Assembly: GCF_963662255.1 (NCBI RefSeq)
Contig: NC_085046.1
Location: 24,881,620-24,945,619, forward strand
DNA: 64,000 nucleotides
From: Cinclus cinclus
Lineage: Eukaryota; Chordata; Aves; Passeriformes; Cinclidae
Direction: 5' to 3'
The notes beneath the pieces are model-generated. The model was given only the letters and a program-made list of their open reading frames with translations, was not told the DNA's origin and made no database searches. Positions 1-13,819 of the stretch are shown one piece after another. The position numbers and the translations under genes were made by a program. How positions within the stretch are numbered: the stretch's first letter is position 1; each line of letters begins with the position of its first letter.

Positions 1-2174
1 AGCCAGACACTGACTCAGTCTGTGGGGTCCAGTCTTCCTCAGGCTCAAAATTCACAGTTTGTCCCAGAAAACTCAGCTTGTCCACTGCAGGAGAGAGCGG
101 TCATGTCTGTGAGCTCCCCTGTGCTCAGGAGTGCGGCATTGCCTGCATGCCTCACGCTCTCTGCATAGCTGTGGCAGGTTCGTGGCAGTAACCTGGGACA
201 ATTACTTTGATTTTGGTGCAAATATAGCAATGCAGCCCCGTATTTTCTAGGGATTTAGTACAGTGTTGCCTTCCTGATCCCATAGTGATGGCATGGTCAG
301 AGGAAGACTGGCACTGCTTAGTGTTAACATTTTCCCTTCTCCGTTTCTTCCTTTGTCATAGGCAGTTCATGTTACAGCAGTGTGCTTTACTGCATACAAG
401 TCCTACAGAAGTAATTCCAGCACTTCCTACCTGCCTTTCCCAAGACCCTGCTCACACCCCAGATCTCAGGAATGTTTTTGGGTCTAATTTGGCCCATGCT
501 ACTCACCCCAGTAGCCCATTCTCAAAACTGCAATGAACAAGCAAGTTAGAAAATACTATAACTTCTTGCCACTCTCCCAAGTCTCAGGTGAGACTATAGG
601 AGTGGAATTGTAAAACTGAGGAAAGGAAACATTTTTCATTGTTGCTATGGAGACTAGAGTTTATGCAGCAATGACTTGTTCTGTTTTCCCTCTCCTTGAT
701 CTTGGGCAAAAAAAAAAAGAAAGAGAGAAAAAGAAAAAAAAAAGAAAAAAGAAAAGGAACATGAAAATATCACAGAAAAAACCTCTGGGACGTGAGATTA
801 CAATTTGAATAATCTCTCAGCAGTGTTGCAAAGAAAAACAAAGATTACAGGAATAAAGAGAAAAAAGTGTTTGTGTGTCAAGGCAGTCTCTTTCTACAGA
901 ATAGGAAGTAGGAGGAAGTTAGAAAAGGGACTAGGACCACAGTGAACATAAGAACGGCCACTGCTTGCATATTCTTTGGAGGATCCAGTGTTCCCTATCC
1001 AGAGCCACTGCTCCAGCCCCATAGTTCATGCAGCCTGCTCATGGTCAGATGCTAAGAGAGCAATATTACACTTTTAACAATAAGACCTACGCACATTATA
1101 TCTGTAATATGCATATTTCAACAACAGGGATATGGATTCTGGGACTTTACCTCTTCCTAAATGGCTATGGTTGTGGTCTTCCCTTGCTAGTCCATCAGCT
1201 GAAGGAAAATCTGCTGTAGTGACTGTATGGCAGTGTAGTAAGAAGCAAACATGTACCTGTTCCTTGAGTACATGATCAGGAAGGGTATGATGATGGCACA
1301 TGAAGTCTGTACCAGGCTTTATTGCAGATCAAAGCATGAAGTGTGTCTGATCAGATTGCTCCAGTAAATAAATAATTTCCAGCATTTGAAAGCAGCTCTG
1401 AAATTTCAAAAAATGACACTCTTAGGAGTAATAGGACTTAAACCCCCCTTAACCCCCCCAACATATCCATACAAAAAAGTGGGACTCTGCCAGACTAAAG
1501 GTATTTTGATGTCGCAGGATTTAAGCCCTGGAGTGGAGAGAGAAGTCATCCCCAACACTGATCAGACAGGTTCCAGAGCATTGTGGAGAATTTTTGTTTA
1601 TGAGCATTGAAATCCTGTGTGGAAGGAGCAAAGAAGATGGCCATATGGCCCCATCCCTGACCACTCAGATCCATCAGCAGACTCTTCTGGTTGTTGTGAC
1701 TCAGGATTTAACTGAATCCACATGCTTTTCCACAGTGATGCATGTGTCAGTCCTGAAACAGCGATGCAACAAGTGGAAATGCTGCAGGACAAGTAAATCA
1801 GGTGGAATTAGCTTCTCCATTTTCTCTTCTTTTTTCACTGTTCAGCTCTGCAAAGCTGCAGCTGGCTCCCAGAGCAAGAAGTGTTTCTCCTGGCTGTTCC
1901 TAAACATCTGTATTGCCTCTAATTAAGAGCAGCCAGGCAGAGGGTGTGCAGATTTCTGTGCTGTCTGACAGTTACCAAAAGACTGGATAATGGCTTTCAG
2001 TGTAAAAAAGAACCCAAAAATGAGATGGCAGGAGACATATTGCAGGAATTTACTAGTTTGATCCCTAATGTTGAACTGTTGTGCGAATTGTACAGGATAT
2101 CAAACCAAAAGCTCACCAAAATCTATACAGTAAGACAAAATAAGCAAGGAGTATCGACCTGAATGCTAAGGTGG
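1..2174. other. gene-free flank, unique AT-rich DNA
   Basis: No reading frame here has a recognisable domain, and all are short (110 residues or less) and overlap on both strands. The only structured part is a purine tract near 707-758. No promoter, RNA gene or repeat family is recognised with confidence. Confidence 0.6.
707..758. repeat. A/G-rich low-complexity tract
   Basis: The tract is almost pure A with scattered G (runs of A broken by single G or GAGAG). It is low-complexity sequence, possibly the decayed tail of an old retroposon, but no retroposon body is recognised upstream. Confidence 0.85.
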
Positions 2175-2618
2175 TGATGCCTGAGAGGCTACCTAGAGAA
2201 CAGAGGCTAGACAGTGTTAAAGGAATAAAGCAGGGATTTATTAAAAGGCCTTCAAAGGATACACCTTGGGCAGTACAAGAACCTGGCCATGGCTACACCC
2301 AGGATGGACCCAAAATGGATGAGGTGTCACGAGTTTTCACACTTTTATAAGTTTTGGTCCATTGACATATTTGGGTAAATTGGTTACATCTTCAGATTTT
2401 GAAGTCCTATCCTCCCAGACTGCTCTCCTCTATTCACTATTGTTTATACTTCTTGAGCCTGACACTTCAACAGTGTCCTTGCTTCTCAGGCTGGAAAAAG
2501 ATTGTTTTGTCCAACTAAACTGTGACGAGAACTTGCTAACACTTTATATGAAGTTCAGAGTTACATATTAATGCAGTACAGAATCTGGAGAATATGAAAG
2601 CTAAAACTTAAAGCATCA
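2175..2618 (-). mobile_element. solo LTR of an avian endogenous retrovirus
   Basis: The 444-bp unit begins TGATGC and ends GCATCA, a perfect 6-bp terminal inverted repeat of the TG...CA kind found on LTRs. Read on the minus strand it has a TATA box (TATAAAAG, 2349-2342) and, about 100 bp further, an AATAAA signal (2242-2237) 62 bp before the LTR end. That is the expected U3-R-U5 order. No gag or pol flanks it, so it is a solo LTR. The four flanking bases are GTGG on the left and GGGG on the right, so the target duplication is imperfect or decayed. I recall similar sequence as a common bird LTR, but the family name is not verified. Confidence 0.72.
2342..2349 (-). promoter_or_regulatory. TATA box of the solo LTR
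   Basis: TATAAAAG on the minus strand lies inside the 444-bp LTR. It is about 100 bp upstream of the LTR's AATAAA signal in the same orientation, the usual retroviral U3/R arrangement. Whether it is active is unknown. Confidence 0.55.
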
Positions 2619-2921
2619 GGGGTCTGTGGAGCTAGAGACAACGCTTTAAAAGCTATTTCAATGTTATTGACATCCTACAATGTGTATAGTTATTTCAAAA
2701 TCAATTTTTAGCAAGATTACAGGCCAAAATATGATTCCGCTCATCTTAAAAGCTGGATAAATTTAAAAGCTTGTGTAAAAATCAGCCTCAAAGGAAGAGT
2801 AAATTAGCTCCTGAGAAAACATCTAGAGAATTGGAAAGGGATCTGGGGGATTGTTTTAACCCAACTGTGTCTTCAAATGCTATGTGCAAGTTAAGACACT
2901 GATGCTAGCTTGAAGACAGTT

Positions 2922-2984
2922 CTTGCCAGGTTGGACTTGATGATCTTGGAGGTCTTTTCCAACCTCAATGATTCTGTGATTCTG
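2922..2984 (+). mobile_element. CR1 LINE, 3' end fragment
   Basis: The segment has the typical CR1 tail: GGTTGGACTTGATGATCTT, then TTTTCCAACC, then two copies of an ATTCTGTG-like octamer at the 3' end. Only the last ~60 bp are clear. This is a 5'-truncated copy with no coding potential. Confidence 0.8.
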
Positions 2985-5900
2985 TTCTTTCTTTTGCTCA
3001 GTTTAATTAATTTCTTTATTACCATAAGAACTACTTGACAAGTTAAAAATTAGAGTTATTTCTTTTCAAGTTTGGGAATAAATACAAAAACTGATTGCAA
3101 AGGCTCTTAACACCAGTATAAAAAGTTCCTGTAAGTAACTAAGACTTCAGAAATTTGAAAATGCCTGGGCTATACTCCACAAAACAACAAAAAAAGGTAT
3201 AGAAAATTAATAATTTTATTAATTAATAACCCCTTCTATTATAACTAAATGATCACTGTGTAATTAGTGATGGAATAGTCATTTATAAGAACAATTTTTT
3301 TTCCCTGCACAAAGATAGCTGGGGAGAGCAATAAATATGAAATATCAGTGCTACCTGTGGGATTAAATTGTTGTTTTCTAATAGCTGCAATCCTTAACAG
3401 CTTGCTGTAGCATGGGTGTTTCAGAAATGTGAGGCATGATATACAGCCATGATTAGGTTAAACCACACTCTGTCTTTCATTTGGCTACCCTCTAAGTCAG
3501 GTAACACTGGGTGTCACATCCTCTGGGGTGTAAAGGAGTATTTGTGCTGGTGGGAGCCAGGGAATGTCCTCCTATGGAAAGGGGGTCCCCACAGTCCCCA
3601 CTCCTGCCTCGTCCCCAGGCAGTGTGACCAGTTTCAGGGGACTCAGGGCTGGCCCCTCCATTCTCTGCGTGGTGAGGATGGGCACTTCTGACACAGCTCA
3701 GCAAATCTCTGAGGGAAATCCTGACATTATGTTGCCCATTGCTCTCAGCAGCCTGAGTTTTGGGCTGCAAAGGGTTCACTTCTTCCCTGTGTAACACACC
3801 AGCAAAGCATCTCTGGACTGTGGTGGTGTGCCCACAGCTAACCTTTACCTTACCTTGTGGGGAAAGAGAATGGAAGAAACTGAAAATTGCATCAAACCAA
3901 ATCTGGTCCCAGCTGTGTTTGTTCTTACTGTGTTTTTTCCAGTCCTGAGGAGGCATTTCTTAACCAGAACTCTTTGCTTTTCACCTGAGAAAATGGAAAG
4001 CCTGGCTTGGAAAGAAAGACTTCTTAGCTCTTCCTCTTTGCAGGTAAGATAATATGCTTGAGGTATGCAAACTTGGCTAAGATTTTTTAAATCAATGCTA
4101 TTTTACTGAAACATCAGAAGCTTCTGGAAGCTCAGGAGCCACTGCACTGGCCTCTGCAAGAGGTCTCCTCTGTGCAAATGAGCACGGGCTTCTGTCGTCA
4201 CTCCAATGGATCTGTGTGGATTTTCTGAATTAATTTTAACTTACCACAGAGAGAATTAGGAGGAAACCTTTGTACCATCTGTCGTGGACTGAGAGTGAGC
4301 CTTTCCAGAAATTACTGAGATACTTTGGTGTGGACAGGCTGCTTAGATGTGTGGTTTTTAGCTTCAGGTCACTGCATAGCACCTGCAACACCAACATTTT
4401 AAAGGACATGGCCTTAAAATGCCATGTCTTTAAATAAAACAAATGAACTTTTAAGTAAACATTGGCAATAAGCCCCTAAATAGGCTGCTTGTTTTATTTA
4501 TTTATTTATTTATTTTTAAGAAATGATTCTTACTTCCTGTGCCAAGTACCAAGTGTGCAACAACATCTGCTGCATAAAAAGCACATCTGCTCAGCAGGGG
4601 GAGAGGGTACAGCCACAGAGGTCACCTCTGGAGGGCGTGGTGAGGGGTGGGGAGAAGCAGAAGTAAGAGGTTGTGGAGGGTGTGAAGAAGCTCTTGATAA
4701 AGCTGTTCTCTTAACCTCTGCTGCATGTACCACTGCCCTGCCCTGTGCCATCCCCAGGCAGCCTCATTCAGCATGGAGAAGGCTTCCCAAGTCCCAGGAA
4801 TGTGGCTGGTTGCTAGACTCAGTCTCTGCCATAAATACGAAGGGTTTTTTTCTACTCTTTCTGATATTCTGCCCAGATTGCATGCTGCGAAAATTCAGAG
4901 TTGCATGGAGATTTGGCATGCTAGTGCAAGACTTAGTTTCTTTTCTTCCCAACAGATGGGACAGGCAGCTCCTCCTAGACTTTGGACCACAGGCCTTCCT
5001 AGGCCTTTGGGGTGCACCATGCTTCCATGGTGCTTGGGAGCAGGGTATGGAACAGTTTATAGTACTAGGCATATTTCCATGAAATAGTTTTAGAGGTACT
5101 ATATTCTGGTGAATTTTATTGCTGGCTCATGCAATTCAGATGATAAAAATGCCCATTCTAATCCACAGAAAATAAATCCATCAGCATTGTAGAAATCAGA
5201 TCTGCAGCTGGCAGAGTCATTGACTAACTGGAATTGAGAACAAGAGCAAGCACCATTCCTCTAGTAAGCCCCAGATACAGGGGAGAAGGTGGCAAGGTTC
5301 ACCTGTGTCCATGGAGCCAGGCTCCTGCTGCTTGTGTTAGAGAAGGAGATTTGTCAGCATTTTGGCCTGAGAACCAGCCTGAGTTTCCAGTCAGAGCAGC
5401 ACAGGTTGTGGCTGAGGAGCAGCATTGCTCATTGCTCACCCTCATGTAGTTGGTGTAAAAAAACCCCAAAGTTGCAGACAAATTCACAGTCTCAGGTGCT
5501 CTGCTGCAAGATAGAAATTGCAATGATCCATAATGTCTGTCTAGGGGCAGGAACAGTATTTCATTTGGTTAAGGGGAAACTTCCCATTCCCTGAGCACAT
5601 ACATAAATGTTGGTGCAGAATAAAACCTACCACGAAGGAGTTTTCATTAAAAGTAGAAGTGAGTTATGAAACTGTGTTCAATATAGTGGTGATTTTCTTT
5701 TTCCACTGCTGGATAGACTCCAAGGGATGCGAGACAGAAAAACTTTAAATTAAAGTCTTCCTTTTCCATGGAGACTTTATTCTAGTTCTTCCATTGCCCT
5801 TCCTTATTTTCCTTTTTGAAAGTAGCTTGTCTCACCAGAATCTCTGGCCCTGGCAGCCCCATCCCACAAGAAAAGGGGATGATGGCAGGTCAGTCTCCTT

Positions 5901-7634
5901 CTTGCTTGCTCAGCCCTGCCATGCCCTGCTCCCAGGACACAGCTCTGGGGCCCAGGTGACTTTGGGGGAGATGCTGGAGTAAGAGAGACAGAAGCCAAGA
6001 GTGGCAAGCATTGGTTTCTTTTGTTTTATATTTTCTGCTTTTTTTTTCTCCAAAGTTTTTTATTTCAGGGTAAAAGTGGGGTAAGGGAATAGATAAAGAA
6101 GTGGTGAATGAAGTGGGCTTGGATCAGTGGTGATGAAGGAAAAAAGGGCTGGAAAAATAAAGCACATACTTTGTCACAGGACTTCCATACCCACTTTGAG
6201 GACAGCAGGCTGCTAGATCCACCACAGACCACAACAATCCAGGCCACTGGGTTATCAGGGAGCAAAGCTGTCTTTTTGCAGGAAAGCCACCTTCTGTGTT
6301 GCTGTTGTCCGGCTTCGGAGTGTAAGTTAAGCCTTGGTGAAACCAAACACTCAATGGCTGAACTGCTTTTCTGCATCTCAAACTTGCAGACTGGGAAACA
6401 TCACCACTTCTGCCTCTCCATGCTCATCTGAGTTTTCTCAGCTGTTAACAGGGTGAACTCCTAAGTGATATTTCTGGTAAGAAGGCAATTTAGAAACAGA
6501 CACGCAATCATTTCAGAAACATCCTAATTTAATGTAGCCTTATACGAATTTGTTTTCAAATCCTTTGGATAGCTAATTCCTCATTGCACATGATGATTCA
6601 TCATTAAAATAATAATCACTTTACTGGCTGTGTAGCGTTTAATCTTTCAGCAAATAAAGAAGTGATTGAAACTTGCTCTTATCACACCAGAACAAGTTTG
6701 TTCAGAAGAAGAAAATAATCGTGTTATTTTTGTACAAATTGGTATAATGAGCTGTCTCTGTGCTATTATCTCTGAGCATTAACTGGCTCTATTATGCAGG
6801 ATAATACTCAGAATAATTATTACTTATCTGCATGTACATACATTGAATAATAAAATAATTAGACCTTTTAAAACAGAGGATAGAAAAGATTCCATTTACT
6901 GTAATTCTGACTTTCTGATTATAAGGTTGGAATAAAAAATGTGATATTTCATCAGTGTGTCAAGCCACTAAATGCTGGATTTGTAGAAATCAGTGCAGGC
7001 TTTTGTGTAAGGTGTGTATTTTGTCAGTCTAGACTGAGCAGAGATTTACATATGGATGTGAAGGATCTGGGCTGTTGAAATTCGGAGATGGATGAAGCCT
7101 GCTGAGCACAGCAAGCTCTTTGTAAGTGCAGTGCTCCTGCTGTTTGCAACTGTGCTTTGGTGCAGGGGCTTGCAGTGCCTGTCCCATGGGAGCCTGCACA
7201 TCTGGAGCACAGGAGAAGCTGGGCTCCTGCAGCTGTGGAGGCTCATCTCTTCTCTGGGTGAAGGCTGCTCCTTCCCTCCCAGCTGGCCAAATTCCTCATG
7301 AGGTGGTGTGAGTCGGCCTGGCAGCTCAGGCTATGTCTCATGCAGAGCTGACCCAGCCATTGTATCTCAGGAAAGCTGTCTGGGCTCTTGGGCAGTATGA
7401 GCACACTGGATTCACCTGAATTAATGCACTTCTATGGAAGGTTACCTAGACAGCTGTCAGATGCCCAGACTGCCAGAGTCTCCCATCTGTCTGATGGGGC
7501 AGTTCCTGCTTCACATGTGTGCTGGGAAGATAAAAGTGATTATAATGATGGTGTCTTACTGTACAAAAAGGTAAAATGCTCCAGCCCTGGTATTTTTTGG
7601 GCATACCTGAAATACACGTGTCCTTCAGAAATGG
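2985..7634. other. gene-free stretch
   Basis: No coding gene is supported. The longest open frame, near 4489-5082 on the plus strand, starts inside a (TTTA)n run, has no recognisable domain and overlaps open frames on the other strand. A moderately GC-rich part lies at 3490-3960. An AT-rich block at 6520-6930 with many ATTA/TAAT motifs is listed as a candidate conserved element. Confidence 0.55.
4494..4517. repeat. (TTTA)n microsatellite
   Basis: About six tetranucleotide units of TTTA/ATTT in a row, ending in a short T run. Confidence 0.9.
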
Positions 7635-7945
7635 AATCATAGAGTCATAGAAGAGATTAGGTTGGAAAAGACCTTAAAGACCATGTCTGTAAGTACCACT
7701 TCTGTATATCCTTTAAATACCCACAGGGATGGTGACTCCACCTGGTCAGGCTGTTCCCAGTACTTAACAATTTCCATGAAGAAATTTTTCATAATATCTC
7801 ATCTAAACCTCACTTGGCAGAGCCTGATGTAATTTCCTTTCATCCTGTTGCTTGTTACTTGAGAGAACTGATTGACCTCCACCTCACTACAGCCTATATT
7901 TGAGTAGTTGTAGACAGCAACAAGGTGTCCCCCAGGACATCCCTG
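7635..7945 (-). mobile_element. CR1 LINE fragment, minus strand
   Basis: The left edge is the reverse complement of the CR1 3' end: AATCATAGAGTCATAGAA, then TTGGAAAAGACC. It continues into CR1-like body sequence, with the landmarks GGTGACTCCACC, CTGTTCCCAGT and a GTAGTTGTAGACAGCAACAAGGT stretch. The right boundary is approximate and some CR1-like sequence may run to about 8060. No coding capacity remains. Confidence 0.75.
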
Positions 7946-9319
7946 CTCTCCCCAGGAGTGGGATGGGGAGCTTGGATGCAACCCCCGACGGTTTCCATCA
8001 GGGAGCAGGATCTTTAGGGTGCTGTAAGGCAGACCTCTCCTGCCCCAAAAGACTCTTCAGAGCCAGGAGACAATCAAACATACACTTAGGGATTAGCTTT
8101 TAATGTGATTGCAAAAGCAGAAAGATCCCAGGGATCATGAAAACCTTCTTATTGTACTGGTCCAAATGAAATGGAATAGATGGGAGATGGCTACTGCAGA
8201 GAGCAGTATTAAAATGTGGTGGTGGGGAGATGGGTGGCACTTTGAGCTTCACATTTTTGGATGCTGCTCATTATTTTCAAAAACTGCATTTCTGTTCTTC
8301 ATGCACCCAATTCTCTTGCCTTCACTCAGAGCTTAGGAGCAGGCTGGCCTTGCCAGGTTGGTTGTGTGCTCATTCTTGGCCTGGGATTGAATTTACTTCA
8401 TTTGCCATCTCAAGAACAAGACCTTCTGACTTGCATATATGCTACACAGTGGTCCTGAGGAATGGCAGTGGGTGTTATCCATTTCTTGGTGGATAACTAT
8501 TTAAGGGGAATTTGCTTGGCTCCTTGTTTTTTTAAGACACCTCAGGAATAACTGAACTGTGTCAGCTAATGAAGAGAAACCAATTCATCTCCTACTCTCT
8601 TGCAAATCCCAGACACTGGGTTAATCACAAAAATGATTAGGAATTCGAGGCAGACTGGTGGAACATTTTAATTCTGTTTGTTGAGAGCTGTAAACATAAT
8701 TGATTTACATTTCTCTGCAATAAGTTAATTTGAGAGAGTGGTCCCATTGTGAATAATATCAGATTCAAGGCTGTATGGCTTACAAATCTCAGTGGCTCCA
8801 CTGGAGAAAATACAGATCACTCCTTGCTGCAAAGGATGAAAAGGATAAAGACTAATGACTGGTAAATGTTGGCTTCCTGTAAATAGAAAATTACCAAATC
8901 TGATAAATGCAATACATTAGCACTGTTACACAAGAAGCAACATGCTCTCCATTATCCCTGATAAGTTAATGGATCAGTGCTGAAATTTAAAAAAGTAAAT
9001 TAAAGAGAATCTTTGGATGTAAAGTCTCCACTATCTGGAGTAGTTTTGGATTAAAAAAAAAATGTTTCCTGGAAATATTACAATTGACTGAAGGTATGAT
9101 GTATGAAGCGTTTTTCCATCACAAAATGTAGATTGGCTGAAGATGAAGATCCCTACAGAAGGACATCCCTTGAGATAGAATCTCTTGCTTTAATTGTGGT
9201 GAGTCAGAGAGAGGGAGGGAGTGGACTGAATGTGGAAATGCAGCAGACCCAGATTCAAACTCCTGCTGATGCTGCAAATGTTAATTTATTCTGGCTTGTC
9301 TAAAAACTATCTAATGTGT

Positions 9320-9339
9320 CTCTTTTTTTTTTTTTTTTT
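9320..9339. repeat. poly-T run
   Basis: An uninterrupted T run of roughly 18-20 bases. It could be a reversed retroposon tail, but no body is recognised beside it. Confidence 0.8.
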
Positions 9340-12300
9340 AATTTTTTCCAGAAAAATGTTTGTCATTTCTACATGGAACCAGATCTTATGTGATGTTTTT
9401 TGTCTGAGTGAAAGAGAATTCTTATATCCTGGAGAGCTCTGTAGTCCTCCTGAGTAGGCAGGAGGAGCACAGATACTGTGAAAAATTCCTTGCATACTAT
9501 TTTTACTTCATGTTTCTACAGCAAAGTGAAACAATCCAGAAACTAGAAAGGCTCAGTATTCAGTTTAATCAAAAAGTCACTAAAAATTCTGTAACTAGAA
9601 AAAACCCCAAGCCCTACAACAAATGGGGACAAAAGCCCCTTTATTGATATGATGAAGGCAGTTGGGTGAAAAGACCAAGAGAGAAGGCTTTACTCACAGT
9701 GAAATGAAGTTTAGTTAAATAATGCCTTAAAGAATTTCAGTAAATACTAGTAACTGCCAATATGGAAAAAGTTTCCTTCTGACACAGCTTAATCACAGTG
9801 ACAGGCAAAATAATTCCCCTTCTTAATGTGATTAATGCAGGTCAGAGTTTTCCATGTGCTTTTACAAGCATGGTTTGCATTAATCATAGAGATGTTGCAA
9901 ATGCCTCTGACCTTGCCAACACTCATTTTCACAGCTCTTTGTTGTTGGCACGGCTTCCCCAGAAGCTGGGCTGGAGTACTGAGCCTTGCTCACCTGTCCA
10001 GGTGAAATCCTTCACTGCAGGATGCCTGGGGTCCCAAGCCTGTTTTGTTAGGGAAGAAACTTTGTCATCACCTCTTGGTAAAACATACGATGAAGGCTCT
10101 TCTTAGCATAAAAATTTGAAAATATTTGAAATGTTTGATACCAGCTTCTTGCAGGTAGTGCTGCAAGAGCAGCTCACCTGCATATACATTTTATATATCC
10201 CTAGTAATCCTAACCCTCTCAGAGTTCAAATTTACATCCAAATCCCTTTGCTAGCAAATGAAATAAAAAATGAAATTTTTATGAGGTTATTATGGATGTG
10301 TTATTAACTACCACTGTAAACCTGAGTCATTTTGTCTCTGAAAAGAAAGAAAATAGCAATTTTCAAATGGATCTAAAAATTCTGCTGCATCACTAGAAAA
10401 GACAGGCTGGATATTTTCTGCCCCATCCAGTGAATTTTAGGGATGCCACTGTAGAAGCTGCTGTGCTGTCAGGATTCAAAGGACAGAAGGTGCTGGAAGA
10501 GTGGGCAGGTGTCTTACCTCCTTCTCCTCTGCCAAAGCTTCAGTGAGAAGGATGCTAAGATCTCCAAATGTCAGTCTTTCCAGACATGGAAAACATTACT
10601 TACTTCTTAGCTCAGGAGTCCTGGCTGAGACACCCAGAAACACCTAACTGTGGGCTGTCATGAGAAGTGAATGAATATTAGAAGTTTGCTGGGAAATGCA
10701 GCTAACATGAAAGAAGTGCTAACATTTTGTTAAGTTACAAAAGAAACAGAAGAGGACCTTGTGCTTTGAAATTGTACCCAAAGTCAGTAGTGTCTGACTG
10801 TTAATCACAGAGTTAGGTGGGAAGCAGGTGTTAGTGGCAAGGACTTGTCCAATATTGCTGTCCTGAGACAGATGCAGACCTCAACCTTCCCCAGTTCTTA
10901 GCAATTTCCTCAGATTTGTTTTGAAAGCTGAGTTTGTCAGAGAGATGAGAATGACTGCCTCAAACTATTATAGATTTACAGGATCCAGTCTGGCTCAATT
11001 TAGCTAGAAGAGGTTCTCCATAAGTGTGGGCATGAATGGGTTATATTTAATCCTGTTTCCTTGCTGTGAGTTTAGTGGCACGTGATCTTTATGAAATATT
11101 CCTGAGCCTTTAAAGGCATGGTGTTTTCCCTATTTCAATCTCATTTTTTTCAAATCTGCTTTACTCATTAAATGTATGACAATGGCACATATGTTCTGAA
11201 TAGGTCTCTGCTAACCTCTGTTTAAGATGAGGAACACAGATCTGACCTAATTTCCATTGTGAAACCTTGTTATGCTCTTGAAAAACAAGATAACTGATTT
11301 TGTAATGATTGGCTCACTTAGAAGCAGGTTTACAGCCCTTTGCTTTGTTTTGCAGCCCCAAGCTCCCCTTGTTTTATCATATATGAGCAAGTTTTTGTTG
11401 CACCCGATGAGTGTTGGAGGACACTGCAGAGGGAGCTGCTGGCTCAGCTCTTCTCAAGCCTTGCCATGCCAAAAACTGCTGTTTTGTATCCTTGCCTGCA
11501 CCAAAGTGCTGCAGAGTGTTCTGGTTCATGGATGGGCTCACTAAGCCTCATGTTGCATTCCCTGGGAATAGGCAGATTCATCTTGCTACGGAGATGGGTC
11601 CAGCATAACTCATTCATCAGTGCTTTCTGATGGGATAATATTTCATTGACAGAAAAGAAAAACATTTTTTAAATGGTCCTTCACAGGATGAGCTGTTGCC
11701 CCAGGCTATTCATCATAGTGATTCACTGCAATTTCATTTCTTTTGGGAAGTGTTCTCATTGCTGCTTTAGGCCACTGTGTACCCATATCTGTCAGCTTGC
11801 TTGGACTGACTTGCTCCATGGGGAACCTGGTGTCGCTAGGACACTGAGATGTATAAAAATGTGGAATTATTGACTACTTTCCTCCCCAAATTTCACATGA
11901 ATTTCACAGATGAGTGTACATGTTAATCAGTTTCTTACAAATATTCCAGTTTTTCATGGCTGAAACAACTGTGTTGACTCATGCTTGGTTCAAGAGCAGC
12001 TCTGAAGGATGCTGACTGTCATAATACTATGAATGTCGGCCTATGCCTCAGAAATTCTGGAAATCTGTTAGTAGGTGTCACATTTGTGGTTACTATAGTT
12101 CTTCAATATCCATCAGCATATGTCATCTCTAAACCAGCTGTAAATCTGAGAAAGAATTTGGGAAAAAAAAGCTGAAATACCTGTCATCCTCTCCTTTATT
12201 CTTTCATCTTTAAATTACCCTGTGTAAATTCAGCCTTGAAGATTAGCTTGCACAGAGAGGTGCTGAGGGACTTCAGCCATGTCCCAGGACCGAAGGTGTA

Positions 12301-13240
12301 CTGGAGAAGCTGCTGGGAGTGCCGGTCAAGCACCCAGAGCTTGGAGGGAACCTTGGATAGAGAGAAGGAGCCCCATCCCCAAGCTCACCACATCACTGCT
12401 TTTGTGGCTCAGCCAGCTCACGGTGGGAATCCTACAAAACACAGAGTTCCATGGATTAATATAGCTTGGGTATATGTAGGAGTGCCCAAGCATGTCCTCT
12501 GCGAGGGGAGAATTTTGCACTGTCTTTATTGTCATAACTAGTGACTGTAGAGGTCCTGAGAGGGGTGTGCAACTCAGGTTCCAGGCACAGGTCTCTCTCC
12601 TGGTAGTCTGGCAGAAAGCAGGAGCAAGCGACTCACACCTGGTGTCATCAGAGTCCTTGTGACGCTGCTGGTGTGCTTCTCTTCTTCTCCTTGACCTGAC
12701 ACACCAAGGCTACAGGCTTGCCACACTGTGTTTTAGAGCTGAGGGTATAGCTGGGTGAAAGGGAGAAGCCTACTGAGCATTCAGGCCAATGCAGGGGCAG
12801 TGAGGTGAGAGCTACTGTGGTGTACCTGGCTCTGGAGAAAAGGGGTATGGTTACTCCAAAATAAGTATCTTAGAATAAGGCTGAAAGATAAATGTACACA
12901 GTGGACCTTGCTCATAGCAAAGCCTGATCTCGAGGGACCTTGTCTGCCACTGATTAAATGACTCTACAAGAGAGTTTTACAGAACAGTTGTTTCAGAAAA
13001 TGTGTAACTGGTCTAAGAATGAAAAACTTATGCCACTTAGAAAATTACTTGTAGCAATTGCAGCCATATAATGATCCTGGGAAATTTGGTGTGAAAAGCC
13101 AGGCATCCAACACTAGAACACAGAGGCTTGAGAACTGCCTTGCTGTGATCTAGAGAGATGTGTCACTTACCTACAGTCTTAAATATCAACTACTTTAGCA
13201 ATATGTAGACAACCTAACTCAATTTTTGCTAAAATTTTGC

Positions 13241-13345
13241 ATTCCTTTTTGCTTTGTTTGTTTTTGTTTTTGTTTTTTCTTTTTCTTTTTGTTTTTCTTT
13301 TTCTTTTTTGGGTTTGGGTTGTTTGGTTTGGTTTGTTATTTTTAA
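13241..13345. repeat. T-rich / TTTG-type low-complexity tract
   Basis: About 100 bp of T runs broken by single G or C (TTTTTG, TTTTTC units), ending in GGTTTGGGTT-like sequence. The lysine-rich frames read on the opposite strand are products of composition, not genes. Confidence 0.85.
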
Positions 13346-13819
13346 TTTTTTTAGTAACATAAGAGTCCAAAAAAATACCAAAGCCCTTGCAATGTGGCCA
13401 TTCATGCCCATGTCCCAAAGGTGCATTTAGATAATTCTCACTACATTTTTCTACTTGCTTTAAGTCAGTAACCAAAGTCAAGTCAGTTTATAAGGGGATC
13501 CTCTCTGGGCAGTTCTGTTTTGAGGAACCTGAGATTATCCTCCAAAAATGGTATGTATCTATAAATTTTTTTTTAAAGGTGATTGCATTTCTCACTAATC
13601 ATGTTGTAGTAAGTAATCTGCAAGCAGGATACAAGCCATGCTCTATATTTAAAGAAGTCTGAAGGAATAAATAATAAAACTTATATGAGATGTTACTCTT
13701 GAGTAAAGAAGTGATATTAGAAGAATTTCTTTATCCATTTTCTAAACAAATGCAGCTACCAAAAATGGAACACATCCTTTTAATCTGATGCATTTTGAAA
13801 CTTCACAAGACTGTTTTGT

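Noticed and set aside
3492..3956. 154-codon open frame on the minus strand
   Set aside because: No recognisable protein; overlaps three plus-strand frames in a GC-richer patch. Likely chance.
4489..5082. 197-codon open frame on the plus strand
   Set aside because: It starts in a (TTTA)n run without an ATG, has no recognised domain, and overlaps other frames on both strands.
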